This document shows positions 17,011 to 27,700 of a stretch of 64,000 nt of DNA, piece after piece; position 1 is the first letter of the stretch; every line of letters begins with the position of its first letter. The notes under the pieces are model-generated. The model worked only from the letters and a program-made list of their open reading frames with translations, was not told the DNA's origin and ran no database searches. The position numbers and the translations under genes are program-made. This DNA comes from Sceloporus undulatus (taxonomy: Eukaryota > Chordata > Lepidosauria > Squamata > Phrynosomatidae): the NCBI RefSeq assembly GCF_019175285.1, contig NC_056523.1:112365351-112429350 (forward strand), given 5' to 3'.

Positions 17011-17323
17011 GAACTCTAAATAGAACTGAATAGATCAGGGGTCGGCAACCTCCGGCCCACGGGCCGGATGCGGGCCGTTGGAGCGGCCCCCGACTGCTGC
17101 TGCCGCCACCACCAACGGCAGCTGCGGTCACAGCTTTTTGCCGCTCTGGACGCCGCCATTTTTTCATCCAAAATGGCGGCGCCCAGAGGCGAAGTCTCAT
17201 GCGACCACAGAAAAGGTCGCACGAGACTTCGGCCTCCAGGAGGCCCGCTGCAGCCGCCAGAGCCCTTGAATAGGGCTCAGACGGCGGCAGCAGGCCTCTG
17301 GAAGGCCGGGGCTGTTGCTGGCG

Positions 17324-17593
17324 CTGGCGGGCGGGCTGCCAGAACCAAGGAGCCCCTCTGCAGAGAGGTCTCCTTGGCTCTGGCCGGCTCTCTCCGCTGG
17401 CGGGCGGGCTGCCAGAGCCAAGGAGCCCCTCTGCAGAGAGGTCTCCTTGGCTCTGGCCGGCTCTCTCCGCTGGCGGGCGGGCTGCCAGAGCCAAGGAGCC
17501 CCTCTGCAGAGAGGTCTCCTTGGCCCTGGCCGGCTCTCTCCGCCGGCGGGAGGGCAGCCAGAGCCAAGGAGGCTTCACTGTAGCGAGGTCTCC
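17324..17593. repeat. 73-bp tandem repeat inside the hAT element
   Basis: Unit starts at 17324, 17397, 17470 and 17543 are exactly 73 bp apart, about 3.7 copies. Each contains an imperfect palindrome around CCTCTGCAGAGAGG flanked by CCAAGGAG and CTCCTTGG. The first three are nearly identical; the last is more diverged. Part of a further unit resumes right of the solo LTR at 18291. Confidence 0.93.
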
Positions 17594-18290
17594 TGTCCGG
17601 GATTGCTGCCAGCAATCTCTGACTTGTGCTGATAACCAAGCCTTCAACCAACATGTGCAAGCAAAACAAACCTTGTGGAGAAGCAGTCTAAGAGCAGGCC
17701 GAGGAAGCAAGCCGATGTCAGGGTTCCAGAAAGTCAAGCGTACCGAAAGACGAACCGAAGTCAGGAAGCCAGAAAGCAGCGTGGTCAAAACAGTCCAAGG
17801 TCACAATAGCCAAGAGATAACAGAGGTCCGGTCCGGTCCGAGGTCAAGATAACAGGGTAGCAAGGTAACAAGATGTCAGGAGCTAGAGCGACAGCAATCA
17901 CACCAAGGGCTCATGCAATAAACTCTAGCAACAAACTCAAGCCTCTCTCCCACTTAAATCAGGGAAGCTCTCCCTCGAGCCACCTGAGGCTGGTTTGCTA
18001 ATTGTCTTTCTGCAATCCTCCTGGATCTGCGCCTGCAAGCACTCTCAGCTCTTCTCTCTTGATAAGAAGGCACTTGCAGGCACGCCTCATCTCCCGAATC
18101 ACCACTAGGCTGTGGCACCATAGAAGGCCTTTCCTCAGCACTAGGACCTGGTTGGACCTCCTGCTCTGGGGCTGGGGAAGCACAGCTGGGACCTGGCAGA
18201 GCATAACTAACACCTGGCGTAGCCTCAATCAGCCCTTGCTCTGGAGGAGGCTCATCCTCCTCCTCATCCTCATCTTGGCTGGCCATGACA
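17594..18290 (-). mobile_element. Solo LTR fossil inside the hAT element
   Basis: 697 bp beginning TGTCC and ending GACA, flanked by the 5-bp direct repeat TCTCC at 17589-17593 and 18291-18295. The tandem-repeat sequence continues on the other side, confirming a clean insertion. The minus strand carries an acidic, proline-rich open stretch at one end. Gypsy- or ERV-type; solo, so no internal region remains. It is younger than the hAT element that hosts it. Confidence 0.8.
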
Positions 18291-18329
18291 TCTCCTTGGC
18301 CCTGGCCGGCTCTCTCCAGGCAGGGAAGG

Positions 18330-18535
18330 AAGGGGCGGGGGGGGGAGGAGGACGAGGAGGAGGAAGGAGGAAGGAAGCAAAGAGGAAGAGGAGGGAGGAG
18401 GAGGAAGGAAGGAGGAAGAGGAGGGAGGAGGAAGGAAAGAAGTAGGAGGAAGAGAAGCAGGGAGGAAGAAGAGGAGGAGGGAGAAAGAAGAAGAGGAGGG
18501 AGAAAGAAAGGGGAGGAAGGAAGGAGGAGGAGTGC
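18330..18535. repeat. Purine-rich (AGG/GAA) tract
   Basis: About 200 bases almost wholly A and G on the plus strand within the hAT element. Low-complexity open frames here are artefacts. Confidence 0.9.
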
Positions 18536-18552
18536 ATTTCTGTGTATTTTCA

Positions 18553-18825
18553 GTGCATTTAATGCTAAAAGGTCTGCTGTAACAATGATAGTGGTGGTGG
18601 TGGTGATGGTGATGATGATGAGTGAGCTTGAGAGCCATGCAACTACTGTTTCTGAAGCTGAGAAAGTGTCACCTTCCAAAGTGTGTTTTGGGTGCTTTTA
18701 ATGCTAACAAGTCTCCCTTGCTTTGACAATGATAGTGTGATGATGGTGATGATGATGAGTGAGCTTGGGAGGCAGGCAACTACTGTTTCTGAAGCCGAGA
18801 GAGTGTCACCTTCCAAAGTGTGAAA
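18553..18825. repeat. Tandem duplication of about 140 bp
   Basis: The block starting TTTAATGCTAAAAGGTCT at about 18556 repeats from about 18696 (TTTAATGCTAACAAGTCT). Both share ACTACTGTTTCTGAAGC and GTGTCACCTTCCAAAGTGTG. It lies within the hAT element. Confidence 0.85.
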
Positions 18826-20030
18826 TGCACAAATGTGCTGTTGTGTGTGTTTTGGAATGCAGGTTGGGGGTGTTTGTCCAGAAAGGGACCGAGGAGGAGA
18901 GGGCGGGCACATGCCTCCTTCTCCTTGCGGGGCTTTGGTGGAGGCTCCGCCCCGGAGGGTGGCCCCACCCCTGGAGGGTGGAAGCTCCCCCCCCAGCATG
19001 CAGCCCCGCCCCCAGAGGGTGGAAGCTCCACCCCTCGGCTTTGGCCCCCCAACTTGTCTGAGGGACAGCTCCAAAAGGTTGCCTACCCCTGGAATAGATC
19101 ATGAAAAGTTATGGTTGGCTCTAAAGGCTATGAGAATGCCACTACATCTGATGGTCCTGATGAGAAATCTGTACCCAGGACAAGAGGCCATGGTCAGAAC
19201 AGAATATGGAGAAACACAATGGTTCCCAATTGGCAAAGGGGTCAGACAAGGATGCATTCTCTCACCCTATTTGTTTAAATTGCACCCAGAAAAGATCATA
19301 CGATGAGCAAGTTTAGGCTCAGAAGAAGGAGTGGAGATAGAAGTAAGGAAAATCAACAATCTCGGTATGCAGATGACATCATAATACAGTACTAGCAGAA
19401 AACATCATAGACTTGGAACAATTACTAAGGAAAGTCAGGGAAGAAAGTACAAAAGCAGGTTTATTGTTGTATGTAAAGAAAACAAAAGGCAATCACCATG
19501 GGGGATCTACCTAAATTCAGTCTAGATAATGAGGAAATGTAAACAGTTAATGATTTCCCATACTTTGGATCAAACACTGATCAGAACGGAGAACTAAGAA
19601 GACTAGGAATGGGAAGAGCAGCTAAGGAAGAGCTAGATAAAATCCTAAGGGGTAAAGTTATACAACTGAGCACTAAAGTTATTATCGTACAAGCCACTGT
19701 ACCATGTACACCATGCGCAGATGGATGTTGGAGCGGGAGAGTAAAGAAAGCAGATAGGAAGAAAGTAAATTCATTCAAGGTGTGGAGAATAGTGCTGAGG
19801 TTTCCACGAACAGTCAAAAAGACAAACAAATGGGTCCTAGAACAGACCAAGCCTGAAACCTCCCTAGAAGCTGAGAGGATAAAGCTGAGGAGGCTGTCGT
19901 ACTTTGGGCACACCATCATGAGAAGGAAGGACTCACTGGAAAAGGCAATGATGCTAGGAAAGGGAGGAAGGCCGCACCTGAGAGACTGAGTCAAGGTCAT
20001 AGCCCTGAATAATCCGCGGAACCTGAGGCT

Positions 20031-20185
20031 TGTATTTTTAACACGTTATACTTATTACTGTTTTAACTTTTGAAGCTTTTTCTTTTTTTAATTTTATATT
20101 TATAGTTTTTAATTTTGTATTGTTTTTTAAATGAGGCGCTTTGAATCCCTCTATTGGGAGAAAGGTGGGATATAAGAAAACAACA
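20031..20185 (+). mobile_element. L2/CR1-type LINE 3' tail
   Basis: GCGCTTTGAATCCCTCTATT, GGGAGAAAGGTGGGATATAA and an AACAACAGC tail: a typical LINE 3' terminus with nothing upstream. Confidence 0.6.
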
Positions 20186-20197
20186 GCAGTCAAGGAT

Positions 20198-20385
20198 AGG
20201 GAAGCTTGGGCCCAAAACACACTGCAGAAACAATCCACTCTGGGACCACGTTAACTGCCCTGGCTCAGGGCTTGGGAATCCTGGAAACTGTACTGTAGTT
20301 TATTGTGGCCCCAGAGCTCTAACAGAGTTCCCAGGATCCCATTGAACCAAAGCCATCAAAGCGGTCTCAAAGTAGATTACACTCA
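20198..20385. mobile_element. Foldback MITE (GCACACTGCAGAAACAATCC family)
   Basis: Starts near ACACACTGCAGAAACAATCC and the other arm is roughly its reverse complement, with TTAACTGCCCTGGCTCAG inside. Other copies lie at 21412, 36594 and 38490. Superfamily unknown. Confidence 0.65.
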
Positions 20386-20394
20386 TCCCACCAT

Positions 20395-20665
20395 GTTTGT
20401 GGCTTTGATTATTCATATGGTCTCTCTAGGAATGTCTAGGTCCTCCAGCGAAACTCTATGATCGCCTTTAACCAACAAGTCTCGCTGAAAGACCCCCTGG
20501 AGATTCCTAGAGCGGACTCCCACTCGGCCTTTGTAGCTCCTCCAGCGCAGCTCTATGGACGTTGGAGGACCTAGAGATGCCCAGAGAGGCGTCCTCTCGG
20601 GTAGAAACGTGGTGCGTTTGTTATTTGCGGTGTGTCCATATTCGGGGGTCCTTGTGCCCCTGGCC
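20395..20665. mobile_element. Tigger-related foldback MITE
   Basis: Shares TTTGATTATTCA, GAATGTCTAGGTCCTCCAG and the complementary arm TGGAGGACCTAGAGATGC with the element at 45201-45556. It lies just upstream of the GRPEL2 promoter. Confidence 0.5.
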
Positions 20666-20975
20666 CCAGAGAAGGTGCGGGGAGCGGTGTGTTTGTGTCC
20701 CTCCCAGGGCAGGGTGCTGTGATTGTGAGTTCCTGCATGGCAGGATGGGGCTGGACAGGATGGCCCTGCTGCCTATGTAGGACCCAGGAGAGTCGGGGTC
20801 CTCTCGAAGGAAGTTAGCAGCGCCCGCCAACAGTGGACCTTGGACCATTTCTCCTTCCTCGCTGCCTGGGCTGAACGTATGTCGCTCCTACATCGGGATT
20901 TACTTTTGCTTTCCTAATCCTTACCTTCAGCAGCTGCAGCAGCCCTTCCCCTTCCCGGTTGTGAGCGCGGGGGCC

Positions 20976-20991
20976 GACGGGAGTCGTAGTC
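20976..20991 (-). promoter_or_regulatory. ZNF143-like motif 1
   Basis: GACGGGAGTCGTAGTC; its complement reads GACTACGACTCCC, close to the ACTACAANTCCCA motif bound by ZNF143/THAP11 at many housekeeping promoters. About 80 bp upstream of the GRPEL2 ATG. Confidence 0.5.
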
Positions 20992-21017
20992 CGGAGCCCC
21001 TCCGGCGCGCGGTGCCT

Positions 21018-21033
21018 GACGGGAGCTGTAGTC
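21018..21033 (-). promoter_or_regulatory. ZNF143-like motif 2
   Basis: GACGGGAGCTGTAGTC; its complement GACTACAGCTCCC is a better match than motif 1 and lies 42 bp downstream of it, about 40 bp before the ATG. Confidence 0.55.
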
Positions 21034-21071
21034 TCCGCAAGCCCTTCCTCCTCTGTCTTCCTGAGGGCCCC

Positions 21072-21172
21072 ATGGCAGCAGCAGCAGCAGCGGCGGCGGC
21101 AGGAGGCTCCTCTGTGCGGGCGGCGAGGCATTGCCTCAGCCCCCTGCTCCGGCTCAAGCCCCGCTGCCACAG
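21072..21172 (+). CDS. GRPEL2: GRPEL2 exon 1 (presequence)
   Basis: ATG at 21072, then nine Ala codons (GCA/GCG repeat), GGSSVRAARHCLSPLLRLKP and RCH. Donor CACAG|GTAGGG at 21173 splits an arginine codon after two bases. Reading on past the donor meets TAG at once, which supports the splice. Confidence 0.88.
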
Positions 21173-24100
21173 GTAGGGCGCCTCCGTCCTGCCTTACCCT
21201 CCCGTGGCTGGACTGCGCCGGGGTCCAGCGCCCCTCCTCCCGCGGTGCCACGGCTCCGGGATGCTGTGGGATTCTGGGAAGCGTGGTTTCTGGAGGCGCC
21301 CCAGGGTTCCTAGCATGGAGCCGTGGCACTCAAGGGCGGGCTGGGTCTGCGGGGCGGATGCAGCCTCCTCTCTCCGGAATTGTCCCCGTCCTTCCTTCTT
21401 TCTTTGGTCCAAAAAGCACACTGCAGAAACAATCCAGTGTGAGACCGCTTTAACTGCCCTGGCTCAGCGCTAGGGAATCCTGGGATCTGTGGTTCTGTCA
21501 GACATTGAGCCTCTCTGGTGCCACAAGGAACTGCAATTCCCAGGACTTCCCCGGCATTGGACCATGGCAGTTAAAGCGGCCTCAGAGTGGGTTGTTTCTG
21601 CACTGTGTGTGTGTGTGTTTGGACCTCTCTCTCTCTCTCTCTCTCTCTAATAACAATTATATATATATATATATCTATATATATATATATATCTCCCCTA
21701 GACTGAGGAGGGGAGGTTCTGTGCATCTTTGAGGGGGGCATTTTGACTAGAGATATGTTGTTGTTGTTGTGTGCCTTCAATTCGTTTCCGACTCATGGCA
21801 ACCCTATCCTTGGCAATATTTGCACAGAGGGGCTTTGCCATTGCCTTCCACTGAGGAGGCTGAGAGAGCGTGGCTCCCGCCCAAGGTCACCCAGTGGGCT
21901 TCCATGGCTGGCCAGTATGCAGTCCCTGATCTCCCAGTATAACACTCATACCATTACACCACACTGGCCCTGTACCCCTGGTATAGATAAAGGGCAGTTT
22001 CACACACAATGCAGCAGGAAGCCCACATTTGCCCCAAGACACCGGACTCTCTCAGGCAGCCCAGCTCCTTGACTGTGGGGATTAGGACCCTGGTCTCCAG
22101 AGCTCTAGTGGCCCAACATTCAAGCCAGGGCTCCCAGGCTGGCTAGATGAGGCACCCCCAGGCCTCCCTGTCCTCACTGCTCTGCTCAAACTCATGCTCC
22201 TGTCTCAACGCAATCCATCCATCCAGCATGTGCTCTTCTTCCTCTCTCTCTGCTCCCCTCCGCCTTCCCTAGCATCATTGTCTTTTCAATGAGTCTTTCC
22301 TTCTCATGATGTGGCCAAAATGCAACAGCCTCCATTTAACCATCTTGGCTTCCAGGGAGTATTTAGGCTTAATCTGTTCAAGGCCCCACCTGTTGGCCTT
22401 TTTGGCCATCCATGGCATCCTCAGTACTCTTCTCCAGCACCACATCTCAGATGAATTAATTTTCTCCCTATCAGTTTTCTTCACTGTTCTACTCTCACAT
22501 CCATACATGGTGATGGGGAATACAATGACTTAGAATAGATGATCCTCACTTTAGCCTTCAGCTGTATATCTTTGTTGTTGTGTACCTTCAAGTCATTTCC
22601 AACTTATGGCTACCCTAAGGCTATAACCTATCATGGGGTTTTCTTGGCAAGTTTCTTCACAGGAGGGTTGTCATTGTCTTCCTCTGAGGCTGAGAGAGTG
22701 TGACTGGCTCAAGGTCACCCAGTAGGTTTTATGGCCAAGCTGGGAATCGAACCCTAGTTTACAGAGTACTAGTCCAACACTCAAACCACTACACTACACC
22801 AACTCTCTGTATATCTAAGACTGGGAAGGGCAGCTATGAAAGAACTAGACAAGATCCTAAAGTGTATATCTTTGGTCTTTAGGATCTTGTCTAGTTCTTT
22901 CATAGCTCCCTCCCATTCCTAGACTTCTTCTTCTGCTGCTGCTGCACAGACAGTTAAAAGATGCTCTAGTTTTTCTAGTTCTCATCTCAGACCAAAGGCC
23001 CACTGAAGCCAGATGTGGGCTTCTGTTTTCAGCCCAAGGACTCCATTCATTTCTGCCTAACCCCTCAAGAGCAGAAGTGGGTGAGGCAAGGCAGTACTTA
23101 TTTCCCTTTCCTCCCCACCCCATCTTTCCCTTTTTCACTTTTACTATCTTATCTAACCCTGTGTCATGTGAGAGTGGAAATAAGAAGAGAAGGGGAGAGA
23201 GAGAGAGAAAGTCAGAGGGAGGAGGAGAAGGTTGTGAATGTGTGTACTTTCATATACTGTAGTTTTCTATTCTATTCAAAACATTGGGCCTTGAAATACA
23301 AATCTGGGAATACTTCCACAGCTGACTTCCCCTTCTTTCTCATTTTTTCCCTTATCTTGTATATGAAGATAGTTGCTTTTTTTGGTATAACTTCTTATCA
23401 AAAGCAAACTGCTTAACAAGGTTTGTCCTAGGATTGCTGACCTAAAAGTTGGTTGGTTTGTGTTGGTTAATAATTGAATTTATTACAGACTTTGTGCTTT
23501 ATTCATTTCCTTTTGCATTCCTACTGATAAATCTATTCAGTTTTATGAAAACTGGCACCGGCGGAACTGACTCTTCCCCACCACCCAAATTCCCCACGTT
23601 GATCAAAATATCTGATGAGAAACTGAATTGGTTACTGTGCTCCAAACAAAGTTGGGAAACCTGTGCAGTTGGGGTTGCTGCTCACAAAGAGCATTACAGC
23701 TAAATTCGGACAAAAATGGTTACACTTTTCTTCCCATCGGCATGGATTGGGATGCTGGTCCTCACATCCCCTTCACAATGTACAGTCATGCCCCCAAAAG
23801 GAAGCAAACAGCCTGTAGATGTATTGCTGAATACTATTTTAGTTCAGGAAAATTCATTTATGAGTCTAAGATACACTAGACCCATTGAATCAATTTTTGA
23901 ATCATAAATTAACAGTTCTACAGATCTCATTAGGGACTCTGGGACTCTGGGACTGGAAATTGGATTTAGGTCTTAGTATTTAAGAGGTGGATGGAAATGT
24001 TCAACTATTTAGGCCTTACTAATTACAGTAATGATCTACCTGTTGCAGGAGAAAAACATATTTTTATGAATGTTCTCTCTGTATTTGAACATCTAGCCCA

Positions 24101-24743
24101 GAAAAGGACACTTGTTTTTGTGCCATAAAAACAAAACAAAACACCCTGGTTTCTTCACAAGAAACAGGTTTCCTGTACAGGAAATGTTTCTTGTGTGCAG
24201 AAAGCACAGATTTTGTGGAGAAAAATAAATAAATGTGTATTTCTTCACAGAATAATTCCTTCAGGGCATTAAAGAACAGGAGAAAATTGTGCAAGATTCT
24301 TGTTGGTCTATTCTTCTAATGGATGGGGCTTCCTGACTTTCAGGAAACATGTTTATCCACCTGGGAATAAATAATTATGAATAAATAATTCCTGTGTCTG
24401 TTGTCATTCAGGCAAGTCCCTTCCAAACCTTCTTCCTTCCTCATGCTGCTTGTGAATCAGAGGACAAGGCTCTCGAATTTCAGCCTCCTAACACTTCCCT
24501 GATGTGTATGACACTTTTTAAAGGCAAAAATGCTGCACAGTTTTTTTGTATTCCCAGTTCCAGATTATATCTTTTCAGCATTTGATCTGTACAGCTAAAG
24601 GCAATGTATGTCAGGAGGGAGAACTATTAAATGATGTGTTTGTGCTATGGTTTAGACTTAAGTGGCAAACACAGGTTGGCTTAACATAGATAGTTGACAA
24701 AGGCTTATTCAGTCCCATATATATGTGTGTGTGTGTGTGTGTG

Positions 24744-24776
<33 letters not shown>

Positions 24777-27700
24777 TTCTCTCACCTATATGAGTGCACA
24801 CGTGTGCCAAACGTTATTGGAAAAATATAAGTCGACAGTTATAGAACCTAAAACAAGACTTCCCTTAGAGTGCTGCAGATTTGGAGGCTGCTAAGAAACT
24901 GTGCAAATAGCTTTTAAGGTTGTGCTCTTCATGTTATTCTTGAAGCCCAATAATGTAGGTTGGTGATGTTTTGTGTTACATCTTTTATATTATGTCAATC
25001 ATTTCCCATGCAGGGCTGCAGGTTTTGGCTTGTTTTATCCTAGGTATAAGATAGGGATGACAACAAGCAAAAATTTCAGATTCTTGAAAGATCCTAGTGT
25101 TCAGGCTGCTTAAGCAAAAGTTTATGTCCTTCCATAGCTCAGAATGAATAGAAAGAGAATCATTGCTCTACTCCTATCCAGGTCCATGAATCACTTCTGC
25201 TAGCCTATTTGTGCATACCACTTCCAGTCTGTACGTGCAAGTGTATGTAGGAAGAGAAAGCCAAGGAGAGAGGGGGAAGATTAGGGACCTATTTTTCATG
25301 TATGCTAGTCAGTGGTTATATATGGGGGGGACTCCTGTAAATTTGATAATTGTGTGGAAGAAGAAATTTCAGCAGGTGTTTTTACATGACAAATGCCACT
25401 CCAATATTCCCTCTATTAAAATTCCAGTAGCCTTCACCCCATCTTGATGTGGCCATCCTTGATACTAGTAAAGAGGAATGCCCTCTCTTGTTCTCTAGAG
25501 TCCCTGAAACCAGTTTAAATAACTGAATATTATCTTGCTGCTTTGTTTTCACAAGGACTTCGTCTGGTTAAGTCTGAGGTTTGGGTTAATTTTTCAGAAG
25601 ACATTGTCTTGATTAAGCTTTGACATTGTTTGAGTACGGAAGAAAGGCATTCAAGAGCAACCTTTTCTGGTGTGTACTCTGGGTATAGTGTCTCAAATGT
25701 GACCTACTCCCAGAGCTGGCACTATGTCCCAGAACAGATGGGCCTTTGCGGCGCCCTCATCACATGTGAGGGTTGCCTGGTGGGCAGAGCGCCCACACGC
25801 CCGGCAACCCTCACTTTGCAGCATTGCAGCGGCACTGCAGAAAGGAGCCGCTTCGAGGTGCTCCTTTTTTGCTCCGCAGCAGTACTGCACAATTTGGTGC
25901 TCTGTACCACACCTATAAGCCAGTACTTCCCACGCTAACATGGGCCTAGAAATCTTAAAGGCACTAGACCCTGTCTAATATTGGAAGCTAAGAAAGGTCA
26001 GCCCAGGTTAGTACTTGGATGAAAGACCACCAACGAATTACAGGTGCTTTAGGAAACTTGCCATGGACTGGCACTGATCTGCAGACCACCACTTTCACTA
26101 CCAGTGCTATATAGTCTGTGTAGAAATGATATGCAGATCTGACAAGAGGGTGAGGAAGATGTGTTTGGTGTTCCTGATGTTAAGGGACATCTGTTCTGGC
26201 AGTCCAAAAGCATTCATAGATTTTTTTTAAAACTGGTGAGAAGAGCAACCAAATGAACTGAATAAAATTAGCAGTAATGGTTGGTCTCAGGCAGATGTGA
26301 AAATATCAATTCTTACATCAGCCAGCCATTTTAAAGGAGCCTTAAATGTTATATTGTTTATATATTTCAATGTTGCCTTGGGAGCAGAACAGGCATGATG
26401 TACTAGATGAGCCTGAACTGATATTGGAACAGGTCAATATGTTTAGAGAAGATCTGGTATGAATTTTCTCATCTCTGAAACCCTAAATGTTCTTCCTAAC
26501 AATTTGCAGTGCAGCCACCTGTATGGTTAGTGAGAAGCAAGTTTGTTTATCCCATGAGATATGCTCCCTAATAAGTATGTTCGGGATTACTGCCTTAATA
26601 TAAATAAACTTGCCATTGTTGAGTGATAGGATGTAAAGCCCTTTCCAGACCCACCCTCCCCCTGGACTCTAGAAATCCTGGAAGTCACAAGTGAAAAGTG
26701 ACTTCTAGTTCAGCTTACACCTAGCCTAAGACTGAAAATAGGATGGCTTGGTCTGATATGGAGGCCAAAACTGGCCATCTCTATAGTTGCCCTCTCAGCT
26801 GTAAAAAGTAATTGGAGAGTTAAGACTGAATTCCAGTAAGCATTTTCAACTTCTATTAATCTGAATCCTTTCTTCTGTGTCAGTCTGTCTTGTACTTTTA
26901 TTTGACACTTGTTTGGTGCAGATTACTTGTCTCAGAGTCTTTCAATGAATACCAAAGTCGTCTTCTCAGACTGTACTAGGAATTGCCTGGTAAAATGCCT
27001 CCAGAGCTTGACTTGATTGCTTATGAAAATGTTGGTAAAGTTTTGAGCTCTGTAGACTTGAGGCAAAATAGTGGAATCTGGGGAATTTTGTTCCTTGATT
27101 CAAAGTACCCAGGTTTGTATATTGAAAAAAAGCACAGGTTTGAGTTTTATCTTCTGGGCAAAAACAAACTAGTGTTTCTGCGAACTTCCCCCAGATTGTT
27201 TGCTGATGAGTGAATTCTGCCCGACTAAATAATAGACAGTATAGAGCCTATTTGTTGCAAACTTCAAATGACTTGGGGATTTCAGTGCATCTGTTCTGCC
27301 AAGCTAGAACTAACACGGAGATTATTGCATTCTGTTAAACACAGTGACTAGCCAATGTCTGGTTCACCAAGCTTACTGGGCAGTTGTGGAAAGGATACTG
27401 TGTGCTATAAATCAGGGATTCTTAACCTGTAGTCTGTGGACCTCCTAAGGCTTCAGTGGGTGGAGTCCATGAATTAGGTATGAAAAAAGAAAAGATTTTT
27501 TTCCCTTTCAATTTAAGTGTAGTTTTCCAGAAATGGAATCAATAGCTTTCATCTGTTACTCAAAAGGCTCTGTGACCTTTAAAAGGTTAAGAACCATAGT
27601 GGTAAATGCTAAAAGTTGTGCACAAATCAGGCTCCCACCTTCTTTACAGTCAGCCTTCCATATCCACAGATTCTTTACATACAGATTCAGTTATCCACAG

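Larger units (their letters stand above)
17036..19091. mobile_element. Non-autonomous hAT element, 2056 bp
   Basis: Ends are CAGGGGTCGGCAACCTCCGG and the inverted AGGTTGCCTACCCCTG. The identical 8-bp sequence GAATAGAT flanks it at 17028-17035 and 19092-19099. Eight-base duplications and CAGGGGT ends are diagnostic of hAT elements. The interior has no transposase: it is GC-rich, with a 73-bp tandem repeat, a purine-rich tract, a roughly 140-bp duplication and an inserted solo LTR. Confidence 0.9.
17011..20030 (+). mobile_element. RTE-BovB LINE interrupted by a hAT element
   Basis: After the hAT insertion the plus strand reads DHEKLWLALKAMRMP, IGKGVRQGCILSPYLFKL, then (frame-broken) RYADD, RLGMGRAAKEELDKILRGK and SYFGHTIMRRKDSLEKAM, all BovB reverse transcriptase. 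The codons just before DHEKLW lie left of the insertion (to 17035), so one LINE was split. It is 5'-truncated and has several frame breaks. Confidence 0.88.
20870..21330 (+). promoter_or_regulatory. GRPEL2: CpG-rich GRPEL2 promoter region
   Basis: GC- and CpG-dense block around the GRPEL2 start codon in an otherwise AT-rich neighbourhood, with no TATA box. This is the usual layout for a housekeeping mitochondrial gene. The transcription start itself cannot be placed from sequence alone. Confidence 0.7.
22130..22930 (-). mobile_element. RTE-BovB LINE 3' fragment interrupted by a SINE
   Basis: Minus-strand translation gives MYGCESRTVKKTDREKINSS, EMWCWRRVLRMPW and LLHFGHIMRRKDSLKRQ, the BovB C-terminus. 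A SINE splits it at 22572-22806, and a local inverted duplication follows at 22833-22906. Confidence 0.88.

Noticed and set aside
16988-17788. A 266-codon minus-strand frame with repeated ERAGQSQGDLSAEG-like units
   Set aside because: It is the translation of the 73-bp tandem repeat and GC-rich hAT interior, with no relation to a known protein.
17954-18679. A 241-codon minus-strand frame
   Set aside because: Composed of an LTR segment, a purine-rich tract read as Leu/Pro/Ser, and a microsatellite; an accidental reading across three repeats.
25955-26058. A functional 5S rRNA gene
   Set aside because: Only the internal promoter half is well matched; the 5' third is degraded, there is no T-run terminator at the right place, and it sits in an intron as SINE copies do.
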